This document shows, one piece after another, positions 25,930 through 36,889 of a stretch of 64,000 bases of DNA (its first letter is position 1; every line of letters begins with the position of its first letter). The position numbers were made by a program, and so were the translations under genes. This DNA comes from Lamellibrachia satsuma (lineage: Eukaryota; Annelida; Polychaeta; Sabellida; Siboglinidae). The stretch is from positions 6,605,001 to 6,669,000 of the forward strand of contig BSQZ01000006.1 of the NCBI GenBank assembly GCA_033239005.1. Direction: 5' to 3'. Below the pieces are notes generated by a model. That model did no database searches, was not told where the DNA came from, and saw only the letters and a list, made by a program, of their open reading frames with translations.

Positions 25930-26640
25930 AATGCTGCTTCACACAACTCCACTCCAGTCCACTCGAAGGATGTTCTGGGTTTAGTTAGCGCATACAACGA
26001 CTTCGTTGTTTTAGCTAACCCTCTACAGAATTCTCTGTGGTAATTCACAAATCCTGTGAACTTATTCACTTGGAGATGATTCTTAAGTTGGGGCCAATCC
26101 AGTACACATTGAGTGTGATCATTTATAACCGACCCTCCGTCTCGGGATACTTTGCGTCCAAGGAACCGTATCTCAGGGCTAAAAAGAGAGCACTTACTGG
26201 GTTTAAGCTTAAGATTGTGCACATCAAATCGTTGGAGGAAATTTCTAGATGTCCATCTTCATCTAAGTACACTAGTACTCTATCCGATGCGAGGCCGCAC
26301 AGGAATGGATGCATTACCTGTTGAAATGTGGCCGGTGCGTTACATTACCTCTGTGCCACCCTGACATGTTCAAAGAGGTCATACTTGGTTAAGAACGCAG
26401 TCTTGCGACAATCACGTTCATATACTTCAATTTATCAATAACCACTGCACAGGTCGAGTGTGTGGAACCATAGAGTGCATGAGAGTGTTTCAACGCATTC
26501 CTCTATTAACGGCAGTGGATACGCGTATTTATTTTGACAATTTTTACATTTAGTTGACGGTAGTCCACAGTGCACCGTACTGCCTCAACTTTCTTCCTAC
26601 CAGAACAGGGGCTGAAGCCCAACTTGACGTGGACGGCCTG
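25930..26640 (-). pseudogene. Ty3/Gypsy reverse transcriptase fragment
   Basis: Successive minus-strand blocks are RCTVDYRQLN, then YAYPLPLIEECVETL with FHTLDLCSGY (motif A region), then NAPATFQQVM, then VLVYLDED at the catalytic box. Next come LKLKPSKCSLFSPEIRFLGRKVS, FVNYHREF and YALTKPRTSFEW. The blocks are in order but in different frames, with stops between. The second catalytic Asp of YLDD reads Glu. The RNase H domain that should follow is missing. Confidence 0.88.
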
Positions 26641-26715
26641 ATGACCTGGGCTTCCGGCATATCTGTGAGTGTTTTCTCTTCCTCAACCTGGCACTTTAAT
26701 GGGTCTTAGTCGCTC

Positions 26716-26802
26716 TCGTATATATGTACGTATGTATACGGTGGCGTACATATGTACGTATGTATACGGTGGCGTATATATGTACGTATGTATACGGTGG
26801 CG
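26716..26802. repeat. 28-bp minisatellite, 3 copies
   Basis: CGTATATATGTACGTATGTA plus TACGGTGG repeats three times inside the retroelement. One copy has CGTACATATG. Confidence 0.93.
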
Positions 26803-27018
26803 TATCAGAGTGAATTTCTTGAAATCTCTGTTATGTCTAGAGAAAACACTGGCGTATTCGCTGAGAAGGAGCCCTATGTGTATCAGGTGTTGTGGTATGT
26901 AAGACTCTACCTCTTTGAGTTTGGCGGAGATACATGCATCGTCAAGACTGGAATGAATGACACTGCACTAGGTGGCCACCCTGTGTTGATACCCACGAAG
27001 GTATGTTCCGACCCACAG

Positions 27019-27226
27019 TGCTTTCATCTATTCCAGTACAGCGTACTTTGTTTTCATCTATTCCAGTACAGCGTACTTTGTTTTCATCTATTCCAGTACA
27101 GCGTACTTTGTTTTCATCTATTCCAGTACAGCGTACTTTGTTTTCATCTATTCCAGTACAGCGTACTTTGTTTTCATCTATTCCAGAACAGCGTACTTTG
27201 TTTTCATCTATTCCAGTACAGCGTCC
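27019..27226. repeat. 30-bp minisatellite, 7 copies
   Basis: TTTTCATCTATTCCAGTACA plus GCGTACTTTG repeats seven times, almost identical. One copy has CCAGAACA. It lies between the protease and RT segments of the retroelement. Confidence 0.95.
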
Positions 27227-27309
27227 ATGTCTGTTACCTTATCAAGTTCGACAGCCTGGGTTAATATTTATCCATGTCTTAAGACAACCTGGTGACTGGA
27301 GTCATTTAT

Positions 27310-27914
27310 AACTTATACCATAACAGGTCCGCTCCCTCCACAAATAATACAGGATGGAATGATCAGAGTATCGGTGATTTGAGGCGTAGTGACGTATGCC
27401 CTGTGCGTGCGGTTGGTGAATTGTACCAACACTTGGAACCTATGCTTTGGTGGAATGTTAGTGCGTACGCAATTTGAAGGTAGTATAAAATCAAATCCTC
27501 TGATGAAATTACTCGCTATCGGTCCAACGGTCACAGCAGCACTGAACTGTTTGTGCTGTATTGTAATAGGCTGCTGTCTAATTAGGTTGCACTGCATGAA
27601 CCGCGCTCTGCATTCTTTATCCCTGTTTGTTCGTAGGACGTACCATTTGATGGGCCTAATAAGTCTAGAAATGACTGACTGATCGTTGGTATTTCCGCGG
27701 CAGTGTCCACTGCCATTAACGCATCATTGCCGTAAATTGTTGCTGGTATCAACAAGGTGTGGCCTAGTGTTGCACTTAACTGTGTACGCCTGGCCACTGG
27801 TTCGGTTAACTGTGTTACCCATGCCCCGGTAGTCGGGCTACTCAGTGTATTCATTGCATGATCGGTGTCCCGGTGTCCCGGTGTCGGGACAACGACCCAC
27901 ATTGTCGTTGGCAT
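27310..27914 (-). pseudogene. Retroelement aspartic protease region
   Basis: The minus-strand translation reads LIPATIYGNDALMAVDTAAE followed by IPTISQSFLDLLG. This is the V-D-T-(G/A)-A catalytic loop of retropepsins with the I-S...L-x-x-L-G pattern after it. A later segment, GFDFILPSNC, matches the G-x-D-x-L-P flap-to-C-terminus region. The two parts are in different frames. The position between gag and RT supports the call. Confidence 0.65.
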
Positions 27915-28199
27915 TCCTGGCTTCGACCACTGCCCCTGTTACAGGATTGGGCTGGGGTGGATCCCTGGCCATCGGAGTTCGCCCCCTCTAGTTTGACGCT
28001 AGAGTCATTGGTCTCTAATATTTCCGTATGGGGGAGACAGAGAAACCACGAGATAGAGGGATGTCTCTGTTGTAGTACCTCGCTCGATCACGGTCACTGT
28101 CTCGGGGGGGGGGAGGGGGGCGTGGCGGTCACTTCCATGGACCGCATGTCGCGTATCCCTGACATGTCCCTTATCCCGCCCGTACGAACGGTCGTCATA

Positions 28200-28925
28200 A
28201 AGGGGCTTCTCCGACCACCCTCGTCGTTCTCTCTTTAACGGTCGCGACGTCGTCTCGGGCTATACCGGTGACCCTTCTGTCGTGCAACATGGGTCGTCGG
28301 GTTCGATGCTCCGACTGTCGAATGCGCGTGACGCACTCTGGATATACATCACTTGTCCCACTGCTTCGACTCAGGATTTGCAAATTCCATGGCCTCTTTG
28401 GCCACATTCCTGTCCCTAATGCCATTGATGACAGTGGGCACTGCCAGGGTTTGAAGTGACATATCTTCCATACCCGGGTATTCCTGCGCAGTTAATGTAC
28501 ACCGGCCAATGAAAAAACTCCTGTGTGCTGTCACCGCAGGACCGTGAGACACGACACATGAGAGTCATAGTAGACATTCATGTGTGTCCCAATGGTGGTG
28601 ATCAGCGCAGGAACCGAGACACGACACATGAGAGTCGTAGTAGACATCCATGTGTGTCCCAATGGTGGTGATCAGCGCAGGACCCTGAGACACGACACGG
28701 GTCGTATTAGACATACATGTGTGTTCCAATGGTGGTCCGCAAAGAACTTAAATTGGTGGAACCAATTGTCCCATTCTCCGATTTTGCCCTCAAACTTGTC
28801 CAGAGTGACGTATCTGTCACAGCGATGAGCAGGGGCATCATCGGGAGTTTGATGGTCCTCTCCGTAGCGTTGTGGTGATGATGCGGGCGAGGAGGACGTT
28901 GTTGTGGATACGGCTGGCGTCATTC
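28200..28925 (-). pseudogene. Retroelement gag-like region
   Basis: The minus strand reads VTLDKFEGKIGEWDNWFHQF at about 28810-28750. This is the F-x-G-x-x-x-x-W-x-x-W-x-x-x-F pattern near the N-terminus of Ty3/Gypsy gag. After an internal 70-bp tandem repeat comes MSLQTLAVPTVINGIRDRNV, the capsid-like L...A...F-x-x-G-L-x-D pattern. No CCHC knuckle was recognised. Confidence 0.65.
28546..28735. repeat. 70-bp tandem repeat, 3 copies, within gag
   Basis: GAGACACGACACATGAGAGTC starts copies at 28546, 28616 and 28687. Shared landmarks are CATGTGTGTCCCAATGGTGG and TGATCAGCGCAGGA. It interrupts the gag frame. Confidence 0.92.
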
Positions 28926-28929
28926 AGCA

Positions 28930-31820
28930 CAACGAGTGGTTGGGGTGTATCGGGAACTGTGTGGGAACCGTGTAACCCATGTATCCCATGTTGGGCGCGT
29001 GGGAGGACCGAAAACTAGGATATCGCAGTATCGGTGTATGGCCTTATCTCTGCATGAGAAAATGTGGTACCCAGTTTCTTTACCAATCGTTGTATATTCG
29101 ATATGAGTCGGTCGGACCGATCGTCCGACTTTTTAATATGCTCATCGACCTATTTTCATGTTCCGACTTGGAATTTGTAGTTTCAAGTGGCTATTATACA
29201 CAGTCCCACTTTGGCAAGGATGCTTTTTATAATTACGAAGCTCAAATTGTAATGTGTAAAGCTTACCACATGATAAATGTGATATACGGCTCCATCTGGC
29301 TATCTCAACATTCTTTCTCGAGCCTTATGGCTAGATGGAATGGGTAGCAATGTATCGCATAGGGACGTCTTTCCCCACTTTATTCCAACTTGTTTCGCTC
29401 TCCCCATCTACCTGTCTAAATTTTACTTTACACTCGCTAAAGTGTAATTTATTTGACAAAAAGTAAAATCGTATTGTGTTGTCTTCGGTTGTATGAACAT
29501 GAGTTGTTTATTTTCTGGCTATCGACATAAGATATTTATAGTTTGTGTGTTCTTCACCATGGTTTGATATAGACAGAAACATCAGTCCATTATACTGTGT
29601 AAACGTAATTAATATGGCTTTCGCTGGAGCATACACGCGTTGCAGTGTGTTTAAAATGCTAGTATATGACAACGGTGTTAATTAACGACACAAATATTCC
29701 GTGCATTTGCGACGCGAAATAACGAATGGCACCTGCACGGACGCAAGCAAGATATTTCTCACCAACGTATCTCATTGGATGATGCGGTAACTAGGACGAT
29801 GTTCAATTCCACCTTTATTCGAGAGGCTTCGCAATATCACTGGTGAACTGGGCGTGGGATATACTCATACTTTCTGGGGAGGTGGTCAAGTAGTCCCCCT
29901 AAGTGGTTCACACCCGTAAGACTGATAACAGAAATCTGTAAGATCGCTAAGGAACCCGTTCGCTGGTGTGCTATGCATGCTCAAAAGGAGCTCGTCATAG
30001 AAACTGAGATATATTGATTAGATGCCGCGAGAGTATGGCGCAGTTGACTGTGGACTGCTAAAATATTCGCGAGAGTCGTTCTACGGACGAATTTTGGACA
30101 GCTCGTCTGGTATTTGCTGTCATTCGACAAACACGGGCAGTATTTCGTAGTACAAAAAAACTTGTTCAATTTGCATAAATACTGCATGTCTCCTGTGTCT
30201 GTAAGACCGTCAATTTTAAGAAAAGTCTTAACTTTTACAAATATACGGAGTTGACACATGAGTTGTCATGTGTCGTCAGCTTAACTTGTGTTCACAATAA
30301 ATTGCAGGCCTGTATTCGTTCTAATACAATATAGGCTATTCCTCGACAGCCATGACAGTTCACCAACACTCTCTATTATATATTATTTTATGGTGTACGT
30401 TTTTAATCGGCTACGAACGTCATTTCGTTGGTGACAGAGAGTTAATTGTTTCGACCAGATGTCGTGTAAAAATACATAAAACCAAAACAACAAAGTCGCG
30501 ACTCGATAACAGATGACGGAAACAGCAGACAAGCCGATTTTAAACGACGCAGTCAATTAATCCAAAGCAATTCCGCTTTGTGTCAGTCAGTTCACCGTTC
30601 GTTGATCGAACGTCGTCTTCAAAAAACCTTCCACGCCTTTGTTGCTGGCTCAATTGTTTAGCCCTAGACCTACCTGACGACAAAGAACTTTACGATCTTG
30701 ACTTAAATGGCGACAAAGTACTTTACTGTCGTGCGCATGCATCGTGTTTTTAGTAGAGTTTGAGCGATAGTCCTACTAATCGATGAAACACACTTTTTGA
30801 TGTGGCATATTATATCCGTCTCGTCTCTGTTGGAAGCCCGACGTGGGACTTGGCTTTGTATCGGGTGAACCAGTGGCTGACACAGAATCGCTTGGCGCAC
30901 GTCTGTTATGCAAAACACATTCCACAATGCTTCAGATTACGCCATTTGTAATCAAATCCCATGCCCCCCCCAGCAGAATGGCGCTTCTTTCCGCTTGCTC
31001 TACATCAATCACAAATGTCCACGACCCTTCTTAAAATCTTGGCTCCGACCCTGTGAAAAACTAAAGTTGCCATTGTGTAGTGTATGTTGTATTGTGTATA
31101 TAATAAGTGTAAATGTTGACTGTGAATAAAGGCAAAGATTCGTAGTCGCTCAGTAGCATAAGGCCTAGCTTGGGTCTAGCGATCCAATGAATAGCCCGTG
31201 GTTCAACAGTTTAAGGCATTCTCCGGAAAGTCGAGTTGGGTTTTCTCACAGTATTGTGTGAATAAGGTATCTTTGATACGTAACATTATAATTACCCGAC
31301 TGTTTCCTTCCGACAATGAAATGTAACACGCATGAACAATCTCATGATGTGACCGTGTTCGTGCAACTACGGAAAATATATGCAATATCCTTGCACAGTT
31401 AGGGACACTATTTGCGTAAGTTGTTGTTAATAAAGTCATAATCCACTTTATCCGTTGGATTCAAAATAGTGCATGGCAAAGCTACTTCCGAATAAATCCG
31501 AATGATTGTTGCATTCAAATATAGTTCATTGCTACTCAAATAAAATGTCGCCCTCTTCAATGCAATTCAACTTCACCCAAACAATGGATAAGTTTATTTT
31601 GTACATTGTGTTTGAATCCGAGTCAATAAAATAGGACATATTATAAAATCAAATATAGCTTAGAAATTTCACAAATACTCTATGGGTTATGGTAAGGCAT
31701 GAACATATTTATTAGGATTCTAGGTTTATTAAATAAATTTGGTTCTTGTGATTTTCACTGCAGCTAATTTGCCCCCAACTTGTTCCTCCATCAAAAGTTA
31801 CTACTTATTTAATCATAAGA
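28930..31820. other. no gene recognised
   Basis: About 2.9 kb with short frames only and no recognised domains, splice-consistent exons or tandem repeats. The retroelement 5' LTR would be expected near the left end but could not be identified. Confidence 0.5.
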
Positions 31821-31821
31821 C

Positions 31822-31960
31822 TTAACAAGATTTGTCATCTAAGCCAAATGCCCAGATGGCAAGTGGACAAGGAAGCCATTGGCTTATCGAGAGTCCAACA
31901 ATGTTCATCTACGTGTAACCCGCCTTCCTGAGATATGTGCAACCTTGTTTCATACAAGCG
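31822..31960 (-). mobile_element. CR1-like LINE 3'-terminal fragment
   Basis: The sequence from ACTTAACAAGATTTGTCATC to about GATATGTGCAACCTTGTTT closely matches the 3' end of the LINE at 42131-42270. Both share GTGGACAAGGAAGCCATTGG, CTTATCGAGAGTCCAACAAT and GTTCATCTAC. The ORF is absent, so it is a severely 5'-truncated copy, orientation minus. Confidence 0.8.
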
Positions 31961-32219
31961 TATATTTAACTTCTTACACACTTTGGCCTGTATGAGTTCA
32001 TTTATAACAGAAAACAAAGCAAGGTCGTTATATAATAGAGATAATCCATGCAATGGTTATCTTTGACGTTCTCATTTATGTGTGTCGAATAACGCAATGT
32101 TTGTCAAATAAATACATTTTACATTACTTCTTATTTCTAAAATGTTTGCTAGCAAATAGCACCATGTGTCACGTGGTTTCCCGCCTAGCCTGATCAAAGG
32201 GGGTAGTACGATTGACTAA

Positions 32220-34847
32220 TCATAAATATGCGGCAGTTACTGACATCCCTTCTTGGTGTTCTGGGGCAACTTCTGACTCGATATCTTTCTGTTTTTCTGT
32301 TGCATCCTCTGGTATCGTCTCTTGCCATACTTTCATCGGGTGTCCGAGCAGCAGAAGTCGTCTGACAGCGAACTCCTCGCAGTTGCTATGTCGCGCAGCT
32401 TTGAAGATATGCGTTCTCGGTGCAGTCGGGAACATCATGCGCAGTCTGGCTATGGCCACTACAAAGTCAACCGGGTGATCTTCGTCTAGACGTCGTAACT
32501 CGTTCTCGTAATCCAGCTCTAGCCGCCGCAACTGTTCCGCCAGCGCCAGGTAGTTCGACCACAGCATCAGGTGGGCTTTGTTCCTGCCGGTTCGGTACGA
32601 AGACGCCCGCAGTGTATCGTCTTTCCGGCAGCACACCGACAGGAGCAAGAGGAGTAGCAGGAGCAGTGCCAATGCTAACAGAATAACAAGCCAATGCTCT
32701 GCTAGTAGAACGCACAGTTCATCCCAGAAAGATCGCCAAGCTACTCCGATAAGATCATCAACACCACGCGGGTACGCGATAACGCATACGTGTTTTTCGT
32801 TGCAAAATCCGGACCGTTTCTTACACGGGTCCGCGACGTTCCGGTAGATCGGCTTGCGCAAGTTATCGGCATCGGACAGCTTGAACGCGGGCTTGCAGAC
32901 AGACTGCGTGGAGTTGCCCGAAGAACAACACAACTGGCAGAGTTCGTCTCTGATGCCGTAACACAGACAGTCGAACCAGCCATTGGCCACGCATCGACTG
33001 ACACTGCACTGACCCCGAGAACACACACGGACGCCTCCATCACACGGCTTGCCGTCGGGTAGCGGCACTGCCAGCGGGCACTCGGTACTGGTCGAGCTAC
33101 AGTCGACTGCATGCGCACACTCCGTCTCCGCGCGGCATTCTCGCTTCCCCGTCTCCACACGACAATCTTCCGTGCAACAAATGGACACTCTGGGGCTGCA
33201 CACGTAACCCCGCTGACGTGCTATCCGACAACCCGGCTGGCCGTCAGACGGGGGCTCGCAGCACTTATCAAAAGCTACGCAGCGTTCTGTGTCGGGTCCA
33301 CAATCGCATTCTTCGCCATGTTCTCGTATGAAATTACCGCAGTACTTGTCCTGTGCATACACCTTCAGGCAAGAACCTTTATTCCTCACCAACGGGCGCA
33401 TTGCCTTGATACTGCACGGCGAGAAGGTGAAGCTGTTCGGCTTCCTGGTAGATGACTCCGATGGGTGCATCAAATACACTCCGTACTTCCCTCCCTGCAT
33501 GCATTCCGCCTTGCTGTCGTGGGGCGCGCCAAACGCGTGACCTAGCTCGTGAGTCAACGACCGAGCAACCGCTCTCCGTGAGAATTGACGGTCGCCTTTT
33601 AAAGATGACACCAACAGCACGTTGTAACTGTTCAAACCTTTACCATGGCGCAGCCGTTTCTGACACATTCCCCCAACGCAAACCCCGGGGGACGTACAAC
33701 CCGTATACGTGAGACCAATGATTGAATTGTCAAATTTACGATGAGTGAATAACACACCTAGACAGCTGCGGTTGAAATTGTAGGTTGTCAAAGCCATCAA
33801 CACTGCGTATGAATCGTTACTTTTGCCCAGACGATAGTTCGGCGAAGTGTCATTTGTGTAGATAACCATCTCCCTAATTACAAACCCAATATTGGTTCCT
33901 ACATCGTCGGACCCGAAATCGACTCTTCTGAAGCTATGATCTGCGAGTTTTACAGCAAACATAACAAAACTGACAGTTTTTAGGACTGAACCGCCGCATC
34001 GAATTTTGTAAAAGCTGTGGTCAACGACCACGGTTAATTCACAGACTCTGTACATAGGAGATATTTTCTGTCTACGACTACGCCACCTAGCGAAGCTGTT
34101 GTTTTCGTTGTTCCGTGAAAATTTGGTAAAATGTCGACTGTTTTGCCCACGCGTCTGGTTCTGCTGACCCCAACAATCGTGGTCACCTGCTTGTATTCCC
34201 ACACCCATACTTACTGACTTTGTCTTTGACCAATTCAGGTCTGTTTCTCTGTATACTACCGCTGTGTGTTTGTTACTTCGATTAGCTACGTTGAAGTAAT
34301 TCCCACTTGGTTCTACATAATATGTTTCAACTGGCATGTAGATAACACCGTCTAAAACACCGCCGGTGTATGTTCCTTGGAAGATCGACGATGTCGGTTC
34401 ATCATCCAAATAACCGCAGAAATTATGTTCAAAACTGTAGTTTACGATTCGTCGTCCCGTTTCTCCAATCACAGTAACTGTCATATTGCGACGAAAGATG
34501 TGTGACTTGCAGTTGTGCTTGTTGTGGTACGTTCGTTCTGCGTGTAAAACGAGAATGAACTGTTTGTTAAATGCAACAAAATGCACTTCTAAGTTGTGGT
34601 CGTATCGCCAGATCGTCTTGTTAGTTCGATGTCTGACAACGAAAGTCACATTTTCATAGCAAACAATGTGGTTTGTCAAAGGCTTGCAACTGCGTCGTTG
34701 CTTCGCGGAGTTTGCTTCCCTTTTCGACTTCGTTGACGTTGTACGAGTTGGCGTTGCCAGCGCCAGCGGCGAGAAAACTGCTCCAGATGCGTTGCATACG
34801 GTACAAATGATTATCCATGTGATAGAGTATCCAACATACCGGTTCAT
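32220..34847 (-). CDS. ADAM10-like transmembrane metalloprotease with CUE-like cytoplasmic domain
   Basis: Complete intronless frame of 875 codons from ATG (34847) to TGA, a predicted cell-surface or secretory-pathway zinc sheddase. The signal peptide is at 1-23. The ADAM10-type prodomain follows (about 50-255; FCGYLDDEPTSS, YYVEPSGNYF), with a furin-like RSRR at 256-259. The reprolysin-type catalytic domain (260-497) has HELGHAFGAPHD at 433-444; zinc ligands are H433, H437 and H443, the catalytic Glu is E434, and the Met-turn is M460. A disintegrin domain (CGN at 503, EECDCG) and cysteine-rich region (to about 690) have the ADAM10 arrangement rather than EGF-containing ADAMs. The TM segment is at about 712-738. 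The tail has a charged helix (765-790), then FVVAIARLRMMFPTAP ... EEFAVRRLLLLG (795-836), which fits the CUE fold pattern (MFP motif, central helix, terminal LL). The intact frame and catalytic residues suggest function. Lack of introns could mean a retrogene. Notch-type substrates are known for ADAM10 and only inferred here. Confidence 0.92.
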   Translation of the reverse strand: MNRYVGYSITWIIICTVCNASGAVFSPLALATPTRTTSTKSKREANSAKQRRSCKPLTNHIVCYENVTFVVRHRTNKTIWRYDHNLEVHFVAFNKQFILVLHAERTYHNKHNCKSHIFRRNMTVTVIGETGRRIVNYSFEHNFCGYLDDEPTSSIFQGTYTGGVLDGVIYMPVETYYVEPSGNYFNVANRSNKHTAVVYRETDLNWSKTKSVSMGVGIQAGDHDCWGQQNQTRGQNSRHFTKFSRNNENNSFARWRSRRQKISPMYRVCELTVVVDHSFYKIRCGGSVLKTVSFVMFAVKLADHSFRRVDFGSDDVGTNIGFVIREMVIYTNDTSPNYRLGKSNDSYAVLMALTTYNFNRSCLGVLFTHRKFDNSIIGLTYTGCTSPGVCVGGMCQKRLRHGKGLNSYNVLLVSSLKGDRQFSRRAVARSLTHELGHAFGAPHDSKAECMQGGKYGVYLMHPSESSTRKPNSFTFSPCSIKAMRPLVRNKGSCLKVYAQDKYCGNFIREHGEECDCGPDTERCVAFDKCCEPPSDGQPGCRIARQRGYVCSPRVSICCTEDCRVETGKRECRAETECAHAVDCSSTSTECPLAVPLPDGKPCDGGVRVCSRGQCSVSRCVANGWFDCLCYGIRDELCQLCCSSGNSTQSVCKPAFKLSDADNLRKPIYRNVADPCKKRSGFCNEKHVCVIAYPRGVDDLIGVAWRSFWDELCVLLAEHWLVILLALALLLLLLLLLSVCCRKDDTLRASSYRTGRNKAHLMLWSNYLALAEQLRRLELDYENELRRLDEDHPVDFVVAIARLRMMFPTAPRTHIFKAARHSNCEEFAVRRLLLLGHPMKVWQETIPEDATEKQKDIESEVAPEHQEGMSVTAAYL

Positions 34848-36130
34848 ACCAAGTTATTCTGCTTTGTGTTCTGTATTCCCTGTGGATGTGTTAATATATC
34901 CCAGCAACAAGTAAACAACACAATCAAATAAAAAAGAAATTGACACGCTGACATTCCGGGATCCGTTCGTATGATGTTTTTGAACGGGATCAATCATTAT
35001 TCATGCAACAGGTCAGCGCACTGTATCATCATTACATCGTAAGTGCAGCGTAAGTGCAGTTGTGACAACTGAGAGGTATATGTGTATGCTTACTTAAGAG
35101 TTTCCTGGGGTCAAAACTTCAATTTGATTCAACACATTATGTTTGAACGTCGATAAATGGTTACGTTTGCCTTTTTAGTCATCAATGATATGCCTGTTGT
35201 GCATTTTATAAATGTTTACAATAATTTATTAACATCCGTGGATACATATAATATCATGAATGTTTGCATTAAAAAAAAATTGTTTGGCCATATTTAAGTG
35301 ACCACTCTTCTTAGACGTCTTGCACGCGCACCGTTTTCCGGGTTCATATCACTTGAACTTTCGGGACGATCATTTGGTCGGCGTAAAGAACGGCGCGATG
35401 TTGTAATTGTATTCACAGTAAGAGCTAGGAAATTAGCATGACATTACTACAGGGATATTGGATGACCATACTAGGACAATTTATGTCGCAACAATGTATG
35501 CCTTGACATCTCAGAGTCTACGCTACGGGCCAAGGAAAACGTTTACCCTAAAGCTGTATTGACTATTGGGGTGTTTTTCTATGCGTGATTCTACTTTGCC
35601 GAGTAGCTGTCCGATCTCCACTATGGGGCCGGGCGCTGACGCAAGGCTCCAAGGAAGGCGTTGACTTCTGTTTTTGGGCTAGGCCTTAGGATAGGGTTAA
35701 GCATACAGCCGAATTACGTAGCACAAAATCGGGTGGCTTCTCTACTATGGCTATGGTTATGTCAATCGGACAATCCCCATAAAGGTCATAAGACTTGAGT
35801 ATGCACCGTTCGTATCTACCACTCTCAATTTAAAAAAAAATTACCTTTTAAAAATATGAAGTTTCGTTAGAAAAGTTGTTCTCAGTTAAATACGTATGAT
35901 GATCGAACGCTGACAACAGGCGCCACGAAACAAGGCTACAGCTTAAATTCAAGCTAAATACTCCGCGTCTTCGAAAAAGCGTCAATGTGTGGTAAGACGC
36001 AACGCATTAAATGTACGCACGCCATGGCCTGGGTCCTTTCGTTAACTTTCCTCTCATGATTATAAGAATAGTTGTATACATTTTCGTCATATAAAGTGAA
36101 ATATGGCGTATTTATATCAAGGCCACCAAC
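34848..36130. other. 5' flank of ADAM-like gene; no gene recognised
   Basis: No second coding exon or repeat was recognised. The promoter of the minus-strand ADAM-like gene should lie near 34850-35100, but no clear TATA or initiator can be assigned. Confidence 0.5.
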
Positions 36131-36250
36131 GTCACCACTGACTCACCAATGTCACCACTGACTCACCAATGGCACCACTGACTCACCAATGTCACCATTG
36201 ACTCACCAATGTCACCACTGATTCATCGACGTCACCACTGACTCACAAAT
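36131..36250. repeat. 20-bp minisatellite, 6 copies
   Basis: GTCACCACTGACTCACCAAT repeats six times at exactly 20 bp, with substitutions such as GGCACC, CCATTG and TCATCGAC. Confidence 0.95.
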
Positions 36251-36709
36251 GTCATTGCCTGTGGCGCGATCATTGTCCTTATGAAATATCAAAATATGTC
36301 TCAAAAAACTGTTTGCGTAATTTTCTTCCAAACAATTACCTTTGCTGGACGTTTACACGCAAGTAACTCTTTACGGTGTTCACACTCCAAAGGACCGATA
36401 TATCGGACTAGTGACGTCTGTAATGCGATATGCAGCGAGATCTCAAAATAAGTCGAATTTAGGAGTGGCTCGAATTTGACGCCGGATGCATAATAGGCAT
36501 GATTTATAAAACATTATTTTGTTGTTTTCTTCAGTTAAATTAATATTAACTGAAATTGTGTATCTGTGTGATTGCGAGACTTCGTTTTCACCCGCTTCAG
36601 ACACGACTAACCGCGCTCGAGCCACGCGCCATCGAAATTGTTGCGGAATGCATGCAGTTGAGGTAAACCCCGGATTTCAGGATACATGCGTCTGAAGAAC
36701 GGATTCTAA

Positions 36710-36776
36710 TGCCCGCTATACGCATACCGCCTTTTAGTTGTCAACATATTGTCTGCCGACAACTACCCATCGGACA
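36710..36776. repeat. dispersed inverted-repeat module, forward copy
   Basis: GCCCGCTATACGCATACCG ... TTGTCTGCCGACAACTACCCATCGG. The same module in reverse orientation is at 41878-41953 and a related one at about 39335-39410. A forward relative is at about 37962-38045. This looks like the end of a transposon family. Confidence 0.65.
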
Positions 36777-36889
36777 ACGGTCGGTCGACAGATTTTTCAG
36801 ATGCCAGATATCCATAAAAAGTGCTGCCAACCGTCGGTGGAGAACTTACACATAATAATGACTACAGTGAGTTGCCAACTGAAAAAGTA

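Larger units (their letters stand above)
24835..28925 (-). mobile_element. Decayed Ty3/Gypsy-type retrotransposon with adjoining TatD-like segment
   Basis: On the minus strand the order is gag (28925-28200), aspartic protease (27914-27310), RT (26640-25930), integrase C-terminus (25925-25500) and a TatD-nuclease-like segment (25370-24835). Gag-PR-RT-IN is the Ty3/Gypsy order. RNase H and the zinc-binding and catalytic core of integrase are missing between RT and the integrase tail. Frames are broken by stops and frameshifts, and three minisatellites have expanded inside. I could not identify LTRs, a primer-binding site or a polypurine tract. The element is dead. Confidence 0.8.

Noticed and set aside
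28930..29700. 5' LTR of the Ty3/Gypsy element
   Set aside because: I looked for a direct repeat shared with 24.3-24.8 kb and for a tRNA-complementary primer site but found no convincing match.
32467..33712. Opposite-strand and shifted frames over the ADAM-like gene
   Set aside because: They lack domains and lie within the well-supported minus-strand gene.
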